A DNA stretch of 64,000 nt, taken from positions 62,001 through 126,000 of the forward strand of contig JADKBW010000005.1 of NCBI GenBank assembly GCA_016714905.1. Direction: 5' to 3'. The stretch comes from Flavobacterium sp. GTDB taxonomy: Bacteria > Bacteroidota > Bacteroidia > Flavobacteriales > Flavobacteriaceae. The notes under the pieces are model-generated. The model saw nothing but the letters and a program-made list of their open reading frames with translations, searched no databases and had not been told where the DNA came from. The position numbers were made by a program, and so were the translations under genes. Below, one piece after another: positions 25,268 through 33,202 of the stretch (its first letter is position 1; each line of letters begins with the position of its first letter).

Positions 25268-26685
25268 TGACCATCAATTTATTCATATTGATTGTTTTAT
25301 ACGTCGTTTATTTCGGCATCCTGATTTTGTTGGGTTATTTGTCGTACAAAATGCCGAAGTTTTTGAAAAACAAGTCCGCGGCATCGGAAGCAAATAATGA
25401 GGATATAGCAGTTAGCAGTCTCAATTATATGTATACTGGAATGTTTTTGTCGATTGTCGGCATACTGGTGAATACGTACATTTTAGTGCAAGGAACACCT
25501 TTGGAAAGTCACATGATGGAATGGCTGAATATTGTCATTCGATTGATGCATATTACGTTTGGAATTGCATGGATTGGTGCTTCATTTTATTTTGTATTCC
25601 TCGAAAATGCTTTGAATAGAACGGAAGATGTCCGCGACGAATTGGCGGGCAATCTCTGGGCGGTGCACGGCGGTGGATTTTACTATCTAGAGAAATACAA
25701 AGTCGCACCGAAGACGATTCCAAAACATTTGCATTGGTTTAAATACGAAGCGTATTTTACTTGGCTTTCGGGTTTTTGTTTGCTGTTTGTGGTGTATTAT
25801 TTCAATGCATCTGCTTTATTGATTGACAAAAACGTCTTGGATATTTCGATTACACAAGGCATTTTGATTGGAATTGGTTCATTTGTCGTGGCTTGGTTAA
25901 TTTATGATTTCATGTGTAAATCAAGATTAATCAAAAACCAACTGTTGTTTTCGATTATTGGATTTGTGATCCTGATTGCTTTTGCTTGGTTTTATTGTCA
26001 GGTGTTTAGCAGTCGTGCGGCTTACATCCATTTTGGGGCGATGATTGGAGGCATTATGGTGGCGAATGTTTTCTTCGTTATTATCCCGGGTCAAAAAGAA
26101 ATGGTGCGTTGTGCCAAATTAGGCATTCCATTAGATCCGAGTTTGGGCAAGAAAGCGTTAGCGCGGTCGCTGCACAACAATTATTTTACGCTTCCGGTTT
26201 TGTTTGTAATGGTCAGCAATCACTTTCCATCGACTTTTGGTTATGAATATCCATGGTTGATTTTGGGAGTGATTTCGTTAGGCGCTGCCGGCGTGAAGCA
26301 TTATTTGAATTTAAAGGAAAAGAAAGATTTAAACGTTTGGATTTTGCCTGTTTCTGTGGTGATTCTTTTAGCGGCAAGTTTTATATCGGCTCCCAGTACC
26401 AATCCGTATGAATGCAAAAAGGAAGTTTCGTTTTCGGAAGTGAATGAGATTATGCAAAAGCGCTGTGTGTCTTGCCATTCTGCTGCGCCGACAGATGATG
26501 TGTATAAAGTCGCTCCGAATGGGGTGATGTATGATACGCCAGAAGGCATTGTGGCGAAGAAGGATTTGATTATGCAACGCGTGGTTATCACGAAAACCAT
26601 GCCTCAAAATAATAAAACCAATATCACGGAAGACGAACGCAACACGCTTCGATGTTGGATTGAACAAGGTGCAAGCACTAAATAA
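25267..26685 (+). CDS. puuD: PuuD-type membrane urate oxidase with C-terminal cytochrome c domain
   Basis: A 472-residue protein. About eight or nine transmembrane helices (Urate_ox_N type, with RLMHITFGIAWIGASFYFVF and GGGFYYLEKYKVAP) fill the first 380 residues. They are followed by a c-type heme site CVSCH (Cys 400, Cys 403, His 404) and a likely axial Met in TKTMPQNN. The family converts urate to 5-hydroxyisourate and passes electrons to the respiratory chain instead of making hydrogen peroxide. A GTG start at 25267 overlaps the allantoicase stop. The next gene removes the unstable product. Confidence 0.92.
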   Translation: MTINLFILIVLYVVYFGILILLGYLSYKMPKFLKNKSAASEANNEDIAVSSLNYMYTGMFLSIVGILVNTYILVQGTPLESHMMEWLNIVIRLMHITFGIAWIGASFYFVFLENALNRTEDVRDELAGNLWAVHGGGFYYLEKYKVAPKTIPKHLHWFKYEAYFTWLSGFCLLFVVYYFNASALLIDKNVLDISITQGILIGIGSFVVAWLIYDFMCKSRLIKNQLLFSIIGFVILIAFAWFYCQVFSSRAAYIHFGAMIGGIMVANVFFVIIPGQKEMVRCAKLGIPLDPSLGKKALARSLHNNYFTLPVLFVMVSNHFPSTFGYEYPWLILGVISLGAAGVKHYLNLKEKKDLNVWILPVSVVILLAASFISAPSTNPYECKKEVSFSEVNEIMQKRCVSCHSAAPTDDVYKVAPNGVMYDTPEGIVAKKDLIMQRVVITKTMPQNNKTNITEDERNTLRCWIEQGASTK

Positions 26686-26688
26686 TAA

Positions 26689-27543
26689 ATGCCTATGACT
26701 TTAGCGGAATATGATACTTTGGAAAAGGAAGTGGCTTCAAAACATTTGATGGATTGTTGCGGTTCGACGCAATGGGTTTCGAAAATGATGCAACATTTCC
26801 CTTTTTCTTCTGAAAAACAATTGGTCGATTGGAGCGCAGCCATTTGGTATGAGCAATGCCAAGAAGCCGATTGGAGAGAATCCTTTACCCATCATCCTAA
26901 AATTGGAGATGTCAAAAGTTTGACGGAGAAATTTGCTGGCAAAGAACAAGCTGGCGTGGCGGCGGCAACAGAAGAAACTATTCAGGCGCTTGCGAAAGCG
27001 AATGCAGCTTATGAAAGTAAATTTGGTTTCATTTTTATCGTTTGCGCTACCGGAAAATCAGCGAATGAAATGTTGCAGTTGTTGTTAGATCGATTGCAAA
27101 ATACAGTGGACGAAGAACTCCATATTGCGATGGGTGAGCAACAAAAGATTTCGATCATTCGATTCAAGAAGTTGTTGACTGCAGCCAATTTTGATTTTTT
27201 GAAAGTCAGTCAAATAACCACTCACGTTTTGGATACGTCTACTGGATTGCCTGGCAAAGACATTTCGATTCGAATGCAAGCCCTGAAAAACGGAGCTTGG
27301 CAAACCATCGCGCAAGGTATGACCAATGCTGATGGCAGAATTCCAGATTTGTTGCCACAGGAACGAATACTAAAACCTGGTACGTATAAAATGGTTTTTG
27401 ATACCGGAAGTTATTTTAGGAAGCAAAATCTAAAGACTTTTTATCCGGCCGTGGAGATTATTTTTAATACTTTCGATGAGGCTCATTATCACGTTCCGTT
27501 GTTAGTGAATCCTTTTGGGTATAGTACTTATCGGGGAAGTTAA
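26689..27543 (+). CDS. Fused OHCU decarboxylase and 5-hydroxyisourate hydrolase
   Basis: A 284-residue fusion. Residues 1-165 are OHCU decarboxylase (UraD): FTHHPKIGD with the catalytic His, GKEQAGVAAATEE and NAAYESKFGFIFIVCATGKS. Residues 170-284 are 5-hydroxyisourate hydrolase, the transthyretin-like enzyme: ITTHVLDTSTGLPGKDI, NADGRI, HYHVPLLVNPFGYSTYRGS with the YRGS end. Together they turn 5-hydroxyisourate into S-allantoin. The domain order is the same as in plant allantoin synthase. It lies 3 bases after puuD. Confidence 0.95.
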   Translation: MPMTLAEYDTLEKEVASKHLMDCCGSTQWVSKMMQHFPFSSEKQLVDWSAAIWYEQCQEADWRESFTHHPKIGDVKSLTEKFAGKEQAGVAAATEETIQALAKANAAYESKFGFIFIVCATGKSANEMLQLLLDRLQNTVDEELHIAMGEQQKISIIRFKKLLTAANFDFLKVSQITTHVLDTSTGLPGKDISIRMQALKNGAWQTIAQGMTNADGRIPDLLPQERILKPGTYKMVFDTGSYFRKQNLKTFYPAVEIIFNTFDEAHYHVPLLVNPFGYSTYRGS

Positions 27544-27633
27544 GAAGAGATGATAGACGGATAGATGATAGATAATAGACAAAATAAAGGCTTAGGTAAA
27601 AAGTTTTTGGAACAGGATTACCTAAAAATATAA

Positions 27634-27662
27634 TATCTAATTCATAATTTTTAATTCGTAAT
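27634..27662 (+). repeat. Heptanucleotide array (TTCATAA, TTCGTAA type)
   Basis: Period-7 units TATCTAA, TTCATAA, TTTTTAA and TTCGTAA end 5 bases before the ATG at 27667. It occupies the only sizeable gap (123 bases) in the urate operon. The remainder of that gap shows no promoter. Confidence 0.55.
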
Positions 27663-27666
27663 TAAA

Positions 27667-29000
27667 ATGACCATTCCATCCCATAAAAAAGAACAATTAT
27701 TTCAAAGCTTGGGTCAAGCCAATACTACTTTTAATGAAATATATCCGGGCGATAGAAGCGATCGTCAACCTGTGCATACGTTGTATGGCGGCGCGAACCT
27801 TTTCAAATCGGATGCGCCAATACTTTTAGGGCAAAGAGCCTTGGAGATTTTAGAAACGTATGCACCCAATCACGAAGTTTTTGGAAAAGCTTTTGGTTTG
27901 ACAGGAGGTAATGATTTCAGCAAACGCATTTATAATAAAGTCGTTGCTAAATTGAAATCGGAAGCCATTGAAGATTTCAGAATTGATTTTGAAGACGGTT
28001 ACGGCAACCGAAGCAACGAAGAAGAAGATGCGACTGCGGTATCAACAGCCATTGAAGTCGCGAAAGGAATGCGAGAAAAAACGCTGTCGCCTTTTATCGG
28101 AATCCGTATCAAACCGTTTACAGAAGAAATGAAAGAACGCGGTTTGCGCACCTTAGATATTTTTGTCAGTACATTAGTGAAAGAAACGGGCGGGAAATTG
28201 CCAGAAAATTTTGTGGTGATGTTGCCGAAAGTTACGATTCCGGAGCAACCAGAAACTTTGGCGAATTTCTTTTCGATTTTGGAAGAAGAATTAGGTTTGC
28301 CAAAGGGGCTTTGAAAATGGAAATGATGGTCGAAACTACGCAAGCAATTATGGATATTAATGGGACGAATCCGTTGTATCGATTCATCAAAGCGGCACAA
28401 GGACGTTGTATTGCGATGCATTTCGGAACTTATGATTATACGGCAAGTTGCAGTATTACGGCGAAATACCAAGAAATGGATCATCCGGTTTGCGATTTTG
28501 CGCATCATATGACTAAAGTGGCTTTGGCTCATACCGGCATTTGGTTGAGTGATGGCGCGACGAATACGATGCCTATCGGTCCACATCGCGGTGACTTAAC
28601 GCCAGCGCAAGAAGAAGAAAACCGTCAAGTCGTGCATAGAGCGTGGAAGAAAGGCTACGATCACATTCGTCATTCGTTGTGGAATGGGTATTATCAAGGT
28701 TGGGATTTGAATCCAGCGCAGTTTCCGATGCGATATGCTGCGGTGTATGCGTTCTTCTTAGAAAGTTATGATGATGCCGTAGATCGCTTGAAAACCTTTG
28801 TGGATAAAGCGGCGCGGGCAACTTTGATTGGTGATGTGTTTGATGATGCGGCAACTGGACAAGGATTGTTGAATTATTTCCTTCGCGCGTTGAATAGTGG
28901 TGCGATTACTGAAGAAGAAGTTTTGGCGACTGGATTGACTTTAGAGGAAATCCGAGGTCGTTCGTTTAAGAAAATTTTGGAGAATAGAATGGCAAAGTAA
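27667..29000 (+). CDS. Malate-synthase-like / CitE-like protein, DUF6986 type (frameshifted)
   Basis: About 445 residues. The start VHTLYGGANLFKSDAP is typical of DUF6986. Then come RIDFEDGYG (metal-site motif like DFEDS of malate synthase A), MLPKVTIPEQPE, LGLPKG with KMEMMVETTQAI, and FGTYDYTAS. VALAHTGIWLSDGATNTMPI and GYYQGWDLNPAQFP follow. These stand in the same order as LPK, LPRGTIKATLLIET, GRWDYIFS, MGGMAAFIP and DGTWIAHPGL in malate synthase A as I remember it. The frame breaks at 28308; one more G in the GGGG run repairs it. As last gene of the purine locus it could act on ureidoglycolate or glyoxylate. That role is inferred, not known. Confidence 0.8.
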
Positions 29001-29037
29001 AGAAGTTTACTAGAAACGATTATTAAATGGTTATTTT

Positions 29038-30297
29038 ATGATGAATGTAAAAAGCAAATTAAAACGTTTCTGGAAACTTCTAGGCCCTGGACTCATAACA
29101 GGTGCTAGTGATGATGATCCATCAGGAATAGCCACTTATTCGCAAGCAGGAGCAGGTTTTGGACTATCGACACTTTGGACGGCGTTGATTGCATTTCCGT
29201 TGATGGCCAGTATTCAACAAATGTGTGCTCGAATCGGTTTGGTTACAGAGCAAGGATTGACCGGAACTTTGAAAAAAAACTACCCGCGACCAGTTTTGTA
29301 TTTGATGTTACTCTTTAGTTTTCCTGCGATTGTCATGAATATAGGAGCAGATATCGCTGGAATGGGTGCGGTGGGGAATTTGCTTTTTCCTAAAATTGAA
29401 GCGACTTATTTTAGTGTGCTATTTACTGTAATTTTGTTGGTCTTGATTATTTACCTTCCCTATCAAAGAATTGCCTCCATTTTGAAATACTTGTGTATTG
29501 TTTTATTGGTTTACTTGATTGTTCCGTTTTTATACCATCAAGATTGGCTGTTGATTTTGAAATCTGCATTTGTGCCTACTATTCATTTTAACAAAGAATT
29601 TATGGGAATTCTAGTGGGAATTTTAGGAACGACGATTTCTCCGTATTTGTTTTTTTGGCAGGCGTCGATGGAAGTTGAGGAAATGAAGCACAAAAAGAAT
29701 CATTTGATGGTGAACAAGAAGATCATAAACGAAATGAAGCAAGATGTCGATTTTGGAATGTCTTTCTCAGGTTTGGTAATGTTTTTTATTATCCTAACAA
29801 CAGGAACGGTGCTCTATCAAGGCGGCGTGCGTCAGATTGATACGGTTGAGCAAGCAGCGCAGGCATTAAAACCATTAGCAGGAAATTTGGCTTATTTGCT
29901 TTTTGCTATTGGCGTGATTGGAACGGGATTATTGGCGATACCAGTGTTGAGTGGCTCTCTTTCTTACATTATCACGGAGACTTTCGGATGGGAGCAAGGA
30001 TTGGATAAGAAGTTTCATGAAGCCAAAGCGTTTTATATTGTGATTGCCATTTCTTTAGTTTTGGGATTGTCTTTAAATTACATTGGAATTTCACCAATAA
30101 AGGCGCTAATTTATACCGCTATTTTATATGGGATTACCGCACCAGTATTGATTGCGATTATCTTGCACGTCTCTAATAATAAAGCGGTAATGGGAAGGTT
30201 TACGAACAGTAGAACGTCCAATATACTTGGCTTTTTAGCTTTGATTATAATGAGTTTAGCCGCGGCAGTTTTGCTTTACTTGCAATTTACGACCTAA
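29038..30297 (+). CDS. NRAMP-related metal ion transporter, atypical metal site
   Basis: A 419-residue protein with about eleven helices and NRAMP fold signatures (GPGLITGASDDDPSGIATYSQAGA, residues 16-39). Helix 1 has DPSG (27-30) where manganese/iron transporters have DPGN. Helix 6 has ISPYLFF (200-206) where they have MPHNLYLHS, so the metal-binding Met is replaced. It therefore belongs to the divergent branch that includes magnesium-type NRAMP relatives. The substrate cannot be read from sequence. It starts 37 bases after the purine operon and may be read through from it. Confidence 0.85.
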   Translation: MMNVKSKLKRFWKLLGPGLITGASDDDPSGIATYSQAGAGFGLSTLWTALIAFPLMASIQQMCARIGLVTEQGLTGTLKKNYPRPVLYLMLLFSFPAIVMNIGADIAGMGAVGNLLFPKIEATYFSVLFTVILLVLIIYLPYQRIASILKYLCIVLLVYLIVPFLYHQDWLLILKSAFVPTIHFNKEFMGILVGILGTTISPYLFFWQASMEVEEMKHKKNHLMVNKKIINEMKQDVDFGMSFSGLVMFFIILTTGTVLYQGGVRQIDTVEQAAQALKPLAGNLAYLLFAIGVIGTGLLAIPVLSGSLSYIITETFGWEQGLDKKFHEAKAFYIVIAISLVLGLSLNYIGISPIKALIYTAILYGITAPVLIAIILHVSNNKAVMGRFTNSRTSNILGFLALIIMSLAAAVLLYLQFTT

Positions 30298-30346
30298 CAG
30301 TATTTTAAGATTTTTCCAGTTTTCCATTTTATTGAAGAATATTCAT

Positions 30347-30354
30347 TATTTTTG
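30347..30354 (+). promoter_or_regulatory. -7 promoter box (TATTTTTG) for ornithine aminotransferase
   Basis: Perfect TAnnTTTG match 67 bases before ATG 30422. No well-spaced -33 TTG is seen. Confidence 0.45.
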
Positions 30355-30421
30355 ACCAAAATTGGATGATTTCTCTCCACAAGAAGGAATTATTATACAT
30401 TATTTAAAAAACAACAATACA

Positions 30422-31701
30422 ATGTCAGTTTTAGAAAAATTGAGTTCGAAAACAATTATTGATCTTGAAAACAAATACGGTGCTCACAATTATCATCCGT
30501 TGCCCGTTGTTTTGAGTAGAGGAGAAGGTGTATATGTTTGGGATGTGGAAGGAAAGCAATACTATGATTTTTTATCAGCTTATTCTGCTGTAAATCAAGG
30601 GCATTGTCATCCGAAGATTGTCAATGCGATGATGCAACAGGCACAAACATTGACGCTTACTTCACGCGCTTTTTATAATGATCAATTAGGACCATACGAG
30701 GAATATCTGACAAAATATTTTGGTTTTGATAAAGTATTGCCAATGAATACTGGAGCTGAAGCAGTTGAAACTGCGTTGAAGCTTTGCAGAAAATGGTCAT
30801 ACGAAGTAAAAGGAATCGCTGAACATCAAGCGCAAATAGTGGTGTGTGAAGGAAATTTTCACGGGAGAACAACTACAATTATTTCCTTCTCTAACGATGA
30901 AAATGCCCGTAAGAATTTCGGACCGTACACTGATGGATTTATCAGAATCCCTTATGATTCGATTGAGGCATTAGAAGAAGTATTAAAAAGTGATCCAAAT
31001 ATTGCAGGATTTCTTGTGGAGCCGATTCAAGGGGAAGCGGGTGTTTATACGCCAGCTGATGATTATATGATGCGAGCAAAAGAGTTGTGTAACAAGTATA
31101 ATGTATTGTTTATTGCTGATGAAATTCAAACCGGAATCGCAAGAACAGGTTCTTTATTGGCAGTATGCGGAAATTGTACTTGCGAAAATCACTGCGAGAA
31201 ACAAGCTACCTATGCTACTCCAGATATTTTGATATTAGGAAAAGCCTTGTCTGGCGGTGCCTATCCAGTTTCGGCAGTTTTGGCAAATGATTCCATAATG
31301 AACGTAATCAAACCTGGTCAACATGGTTCTACTTTTGGTGGAAATCCAATTGCAGCGGCTGTTGCTGTGGCTGCATTAGAAGTGGTGGTTGATGAGAATT
31401 TGGCTCAAAACGCTAGAACTTTGGGAGATTATTCAGATCTAAATTAGCAGCGTACATCAAAACAAGTAACATCGCGACGTTGGTTAGAGGACGAGGCTTA
31501 CTAAATGCGGTTGTGATTAACGATACAGAAGAAAGCGATACCGCTTGGAATATTTGTATGGCGTTGCGCGACAACGGCTTGCTAGCCAAACCAACACATG
31601 GCAATATTATTCGCTTTGCGCCGCCGTTGGTCATGAATGAAGAACAGTTGTTAGATTGTGTTTCTATTATCATCAAGACATTGAAACAGTTTGAAAAATA
31701 A
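30422..31701 (+). CDS. rocD: Ornithine--oxo-acid aminotransferase RocD (frameshifted)
   Basis: About 426 residues, class III PLP aminotransferase. Evidence: NTGAEAVETALKLCRKW, GNFHGRTTTIISFS, LVEPIQGEAGV, LFIADEIQTGIARTG, and the PLP lysine in ILGKALSGGAYPVSAV. The C-terminal VRGRGLLNAVVI and DNGLLAKPTHGNIIRFAPPLV are specific for ornithine aminotransferase. It interconverts ornithine and glutamate semialdehyde. The frame breaks at 31432; adding a T gives GDYFRSKLAAYIKT as in homologues. The start ATG 30422 (MSVLEKLSSKTIIDLE) is preferred to an upstream TTG. A terminator follows directly. Confidence 0.93.
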
Positions 31702-31703
31702 AT

Positions 31704-31732
31704 AAAAAATCCTCCAATTGGAGGATTTTTTT
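31704..31732. terminator. Bidirectional terminator between rocD and the CCC-motif gene
   Basis: AAAAAATCCTCC pairs with GGAGGATTTTTT around a four-base AATT loop, with A- and T-runs on both sides. It serves both converging genes. Confidence 0.9.
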
Positions 31733-32069
31733 ATTCTTGTTGTTGTTGATGTTTAATTTTTTCGATTAAGTTCTCTTGGATACCTTTCAATTCTTCATCA
31801 GTAAAGTTAATTTCCAAATAAATCATGAAAATCAAATAGAGTGAACTCAGAACAATACCGATAATAGCAAGAACTTTACCAGTATTGATGTTTGAATATC
31901 CAAGGTACTGTTCTGGATTTTCGATATATAGCGCCATATCTTTCTTTGCTAAGACCAATGCGACAATTCCTAGAATTAACCCGATGAATCCCCAGCAGCA
32001 GCAGGTCAAGATTGATAATATTCCTAAAACTAGAACTGCAGTGGCATTTGGTAATTTTTGTTTTTCCAT
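31731..32069 (-). CDS. CCC-motif membrane protein
   Basis: A 112-residue protein with two or three hydrophobic segments. The name-giving LTCCCWGFIGLILGIVALVLA segment is near residues 22-42, followed by KVLAIIGIVLSSLYLIFMIYL. The family is known from Bacteroidota and has no assigned function. It forms a pair with the DUF2752 gene upstream (10-base gap), an arrangement often seen in flavobacteria. The acidic-to-basic tail ends in four glutamines. Confidence 0.8.
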   Translation of the reverse strand: MEKQKLPNATAVLVLGILSILTCCCWGFIGLILGIVALVLAKKDMALYIENPEQYLGYSNINTGKVLAIIGIVLSSLYLIFMIYLEINFTDEELKGIQENLIEKIKHQQQQE

Positions 32070-32079
32070 AAAAAATAGT

Positions 32080-32382
32080 TTAATAGTGAACCATTTTGTA
32101 AATATAGGAAACTATCATAATAATTGCATTCAAGATCGCCAAGCCAACCATCAATTTATGGTAATTTCTTCCTTTGTCAATAAAATGTAATCCGACAAAA
32201 CCAAAAAACAAAAGTGTGGTATAGATTGCAGGAAACTGAAAAAATGCCCCAATGAAATCACCTTTGAAAATCAAAAGAATGGCTCGTTGTGTCCCACAGC
32301 CCAAACACTCTATTCCGAATAGTTTCTTGTTTAAACATGGAATCATGTATTGTTCTAAATTCAAAATCGTCTTGTTTAGCAC
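32080..32382 (-). CDS. DUF2752 family membrane protein
   Basis: A 100-residue protein with two predicted helices and the DUF2752 hallmark CxGCGTQRA (CLGCGTQRAIL, around residues 27-37). In the family the cysteines sit at the membrane face; function is unknown. The start could also be ATG at the MIPCLNKK position, 12 codons inside. It lies directly upstream of the CCC-motif gene and diverges from the small membrane protein gene at 32471. Confidence 0.8.
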   Translation of the reverse strand: MLNKTILNLEQYMIPCLNKKLFGIECLGCGTQRAILLIFKGDFIGAFFQFPAIYTTLLFFGFVGLHFIDKGRNYHKLMVGLAILNAIIMIVSYIYKMVHY

Positions 32383-32440
32383 TACAATTTTACAAAAAAA
32401 AATGATTGCAAAATTAGAAGATTGTTACTTTAAAGTTTGT

Positions 32441-32448
32441 TACTTTTG
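32441..32448 (+). promoter_or_regulatory. -7 promoter box (TACTTTTG) for the 32471 gene
   Basis: Perfect TAnnTTTG with a TTG at 32422-32424, 16 bases upstream. The ATG follows 22 bases after the box. Confidence 0.5.
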
Positions 32449-32470
32449 AATCGAAGTAAAAGAAACTTGG

Positions 32471-32653
32471 ATGAAAAAGCTATTAATTCCAGTCATGGTA
32501 ATTGCGATTTGCGTCGCCTTATACGAGCAAAATAGAAGCGATAAAAATGTTTACATCATCGTAATTGCCATTGCAATTTTCATGTTAGGAATGATGAAAT
32601 TAAGTTCCAAAACACCGAGTAAAAATCAAGAAAGCGAAGACGATAATGTTTAA
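32471..32653 (+). CDS. Small membrane protein, unknown function
   Basis: Sixty residues with two hydrophobic segments (about 2-17 and 27-43), short basic loops and an acidic C-terminus (NQESEDDNV). It has its own promoter and overlaps the Smr protein gene by 8 bases, so the two are coupled. No family is recognised. Confidence 0.6.
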   Translation: MKKLLIPVMVIAICVALYEQNRSDKNVYIIVIAIAIFMLGMMKLSSKTPSKNQESEDDNV

Positions 32654-33197
32654 AATAGGAGATGAAGTTTCAGTATTGGATGACGCCATCAACGGCGTTG
32701 TCATCGGAGTCAAAGATAAGGAAGTTTCTATAGAAACAGAGGACGGTTTTACGATGACATATTTTGTCAATCAATTAATTAAAAATTTTAAAACCAGTAG
32801 TTTAAGTAAAAACATAGGAAGTTTTAATTCAGATAAAATTAAACAAGAGAAAGCGATCGAAAAACCGCGAAGTTTTGTCAAGGAAAAGAAAATTAAAGGT
32901 GAAATTCCGCCACCTGAATTCGATTTGCATATCGAAATATTGACCAAAAACTTTAGAGGAATGAGCAATTACGATATTCTCAATTTGCAATCAGAAACAG
33001 CAAAAAGACATGTCGAATTTGCGATCAGAAATCGCATTCCGAAAATTGTTTTTATACATGGTGTTGGTGAAGGAATTCTAAAAGCCGAATTGGATTTCTT
33101 GTTAGGACGCTACGAGTCGATTTCATTTCGTGACGCCAATTACCAAAAATACGGACTAGGAGCAACCGAAGTTTTTATCCGACAGAATTCAAAATAA
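32646..33197 (+). CDS. Smr-domain protein with N-terminal DUF2027-like region
   Basis: A 183-residue protein. An N-terminal beta domain (MFKIGDEVSVLDDAINGVVIGV) resembles DUF2027. It is followed by a basic linker and a Smr domain: PEFDLHIEILT in place of LDLHG, FIHGVGEGILKAEL for the HGxG motif, and LGATEVFI at the end. Smr domains bind or nick nucleic acids, and related two-domain proteins are typical of Bacteroidota. It lacks the ATPase and clamp domains of MutS2, so it should not be named MutS. Confidence 0.85.
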   Translation: MFKIGDEVSVLDDAINGVVIGVKDKEVSIETEDGFTMTYFVNQLIKNFKTSSLSKNIGSFNSDKIKQEKAIEKPRSFVKEKKIKGEIPPPEFDLHIEILTKNFRGMSNYDILNLQSETAKRHVEFAIRNRIPKIVFIHGVGEGILKAELDFLLGRYESISFRDANYQKYGLGATEVFIRQNSK

Positions 33198-33202
33198 CAT
33201 TT

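Noticed and set aside
32646..33197. MutS2 mismatch/recombination protein
   Set aside because: Only the Smr domain and a DUF2027-like beta domain are present; the MutS ATPase is missing.
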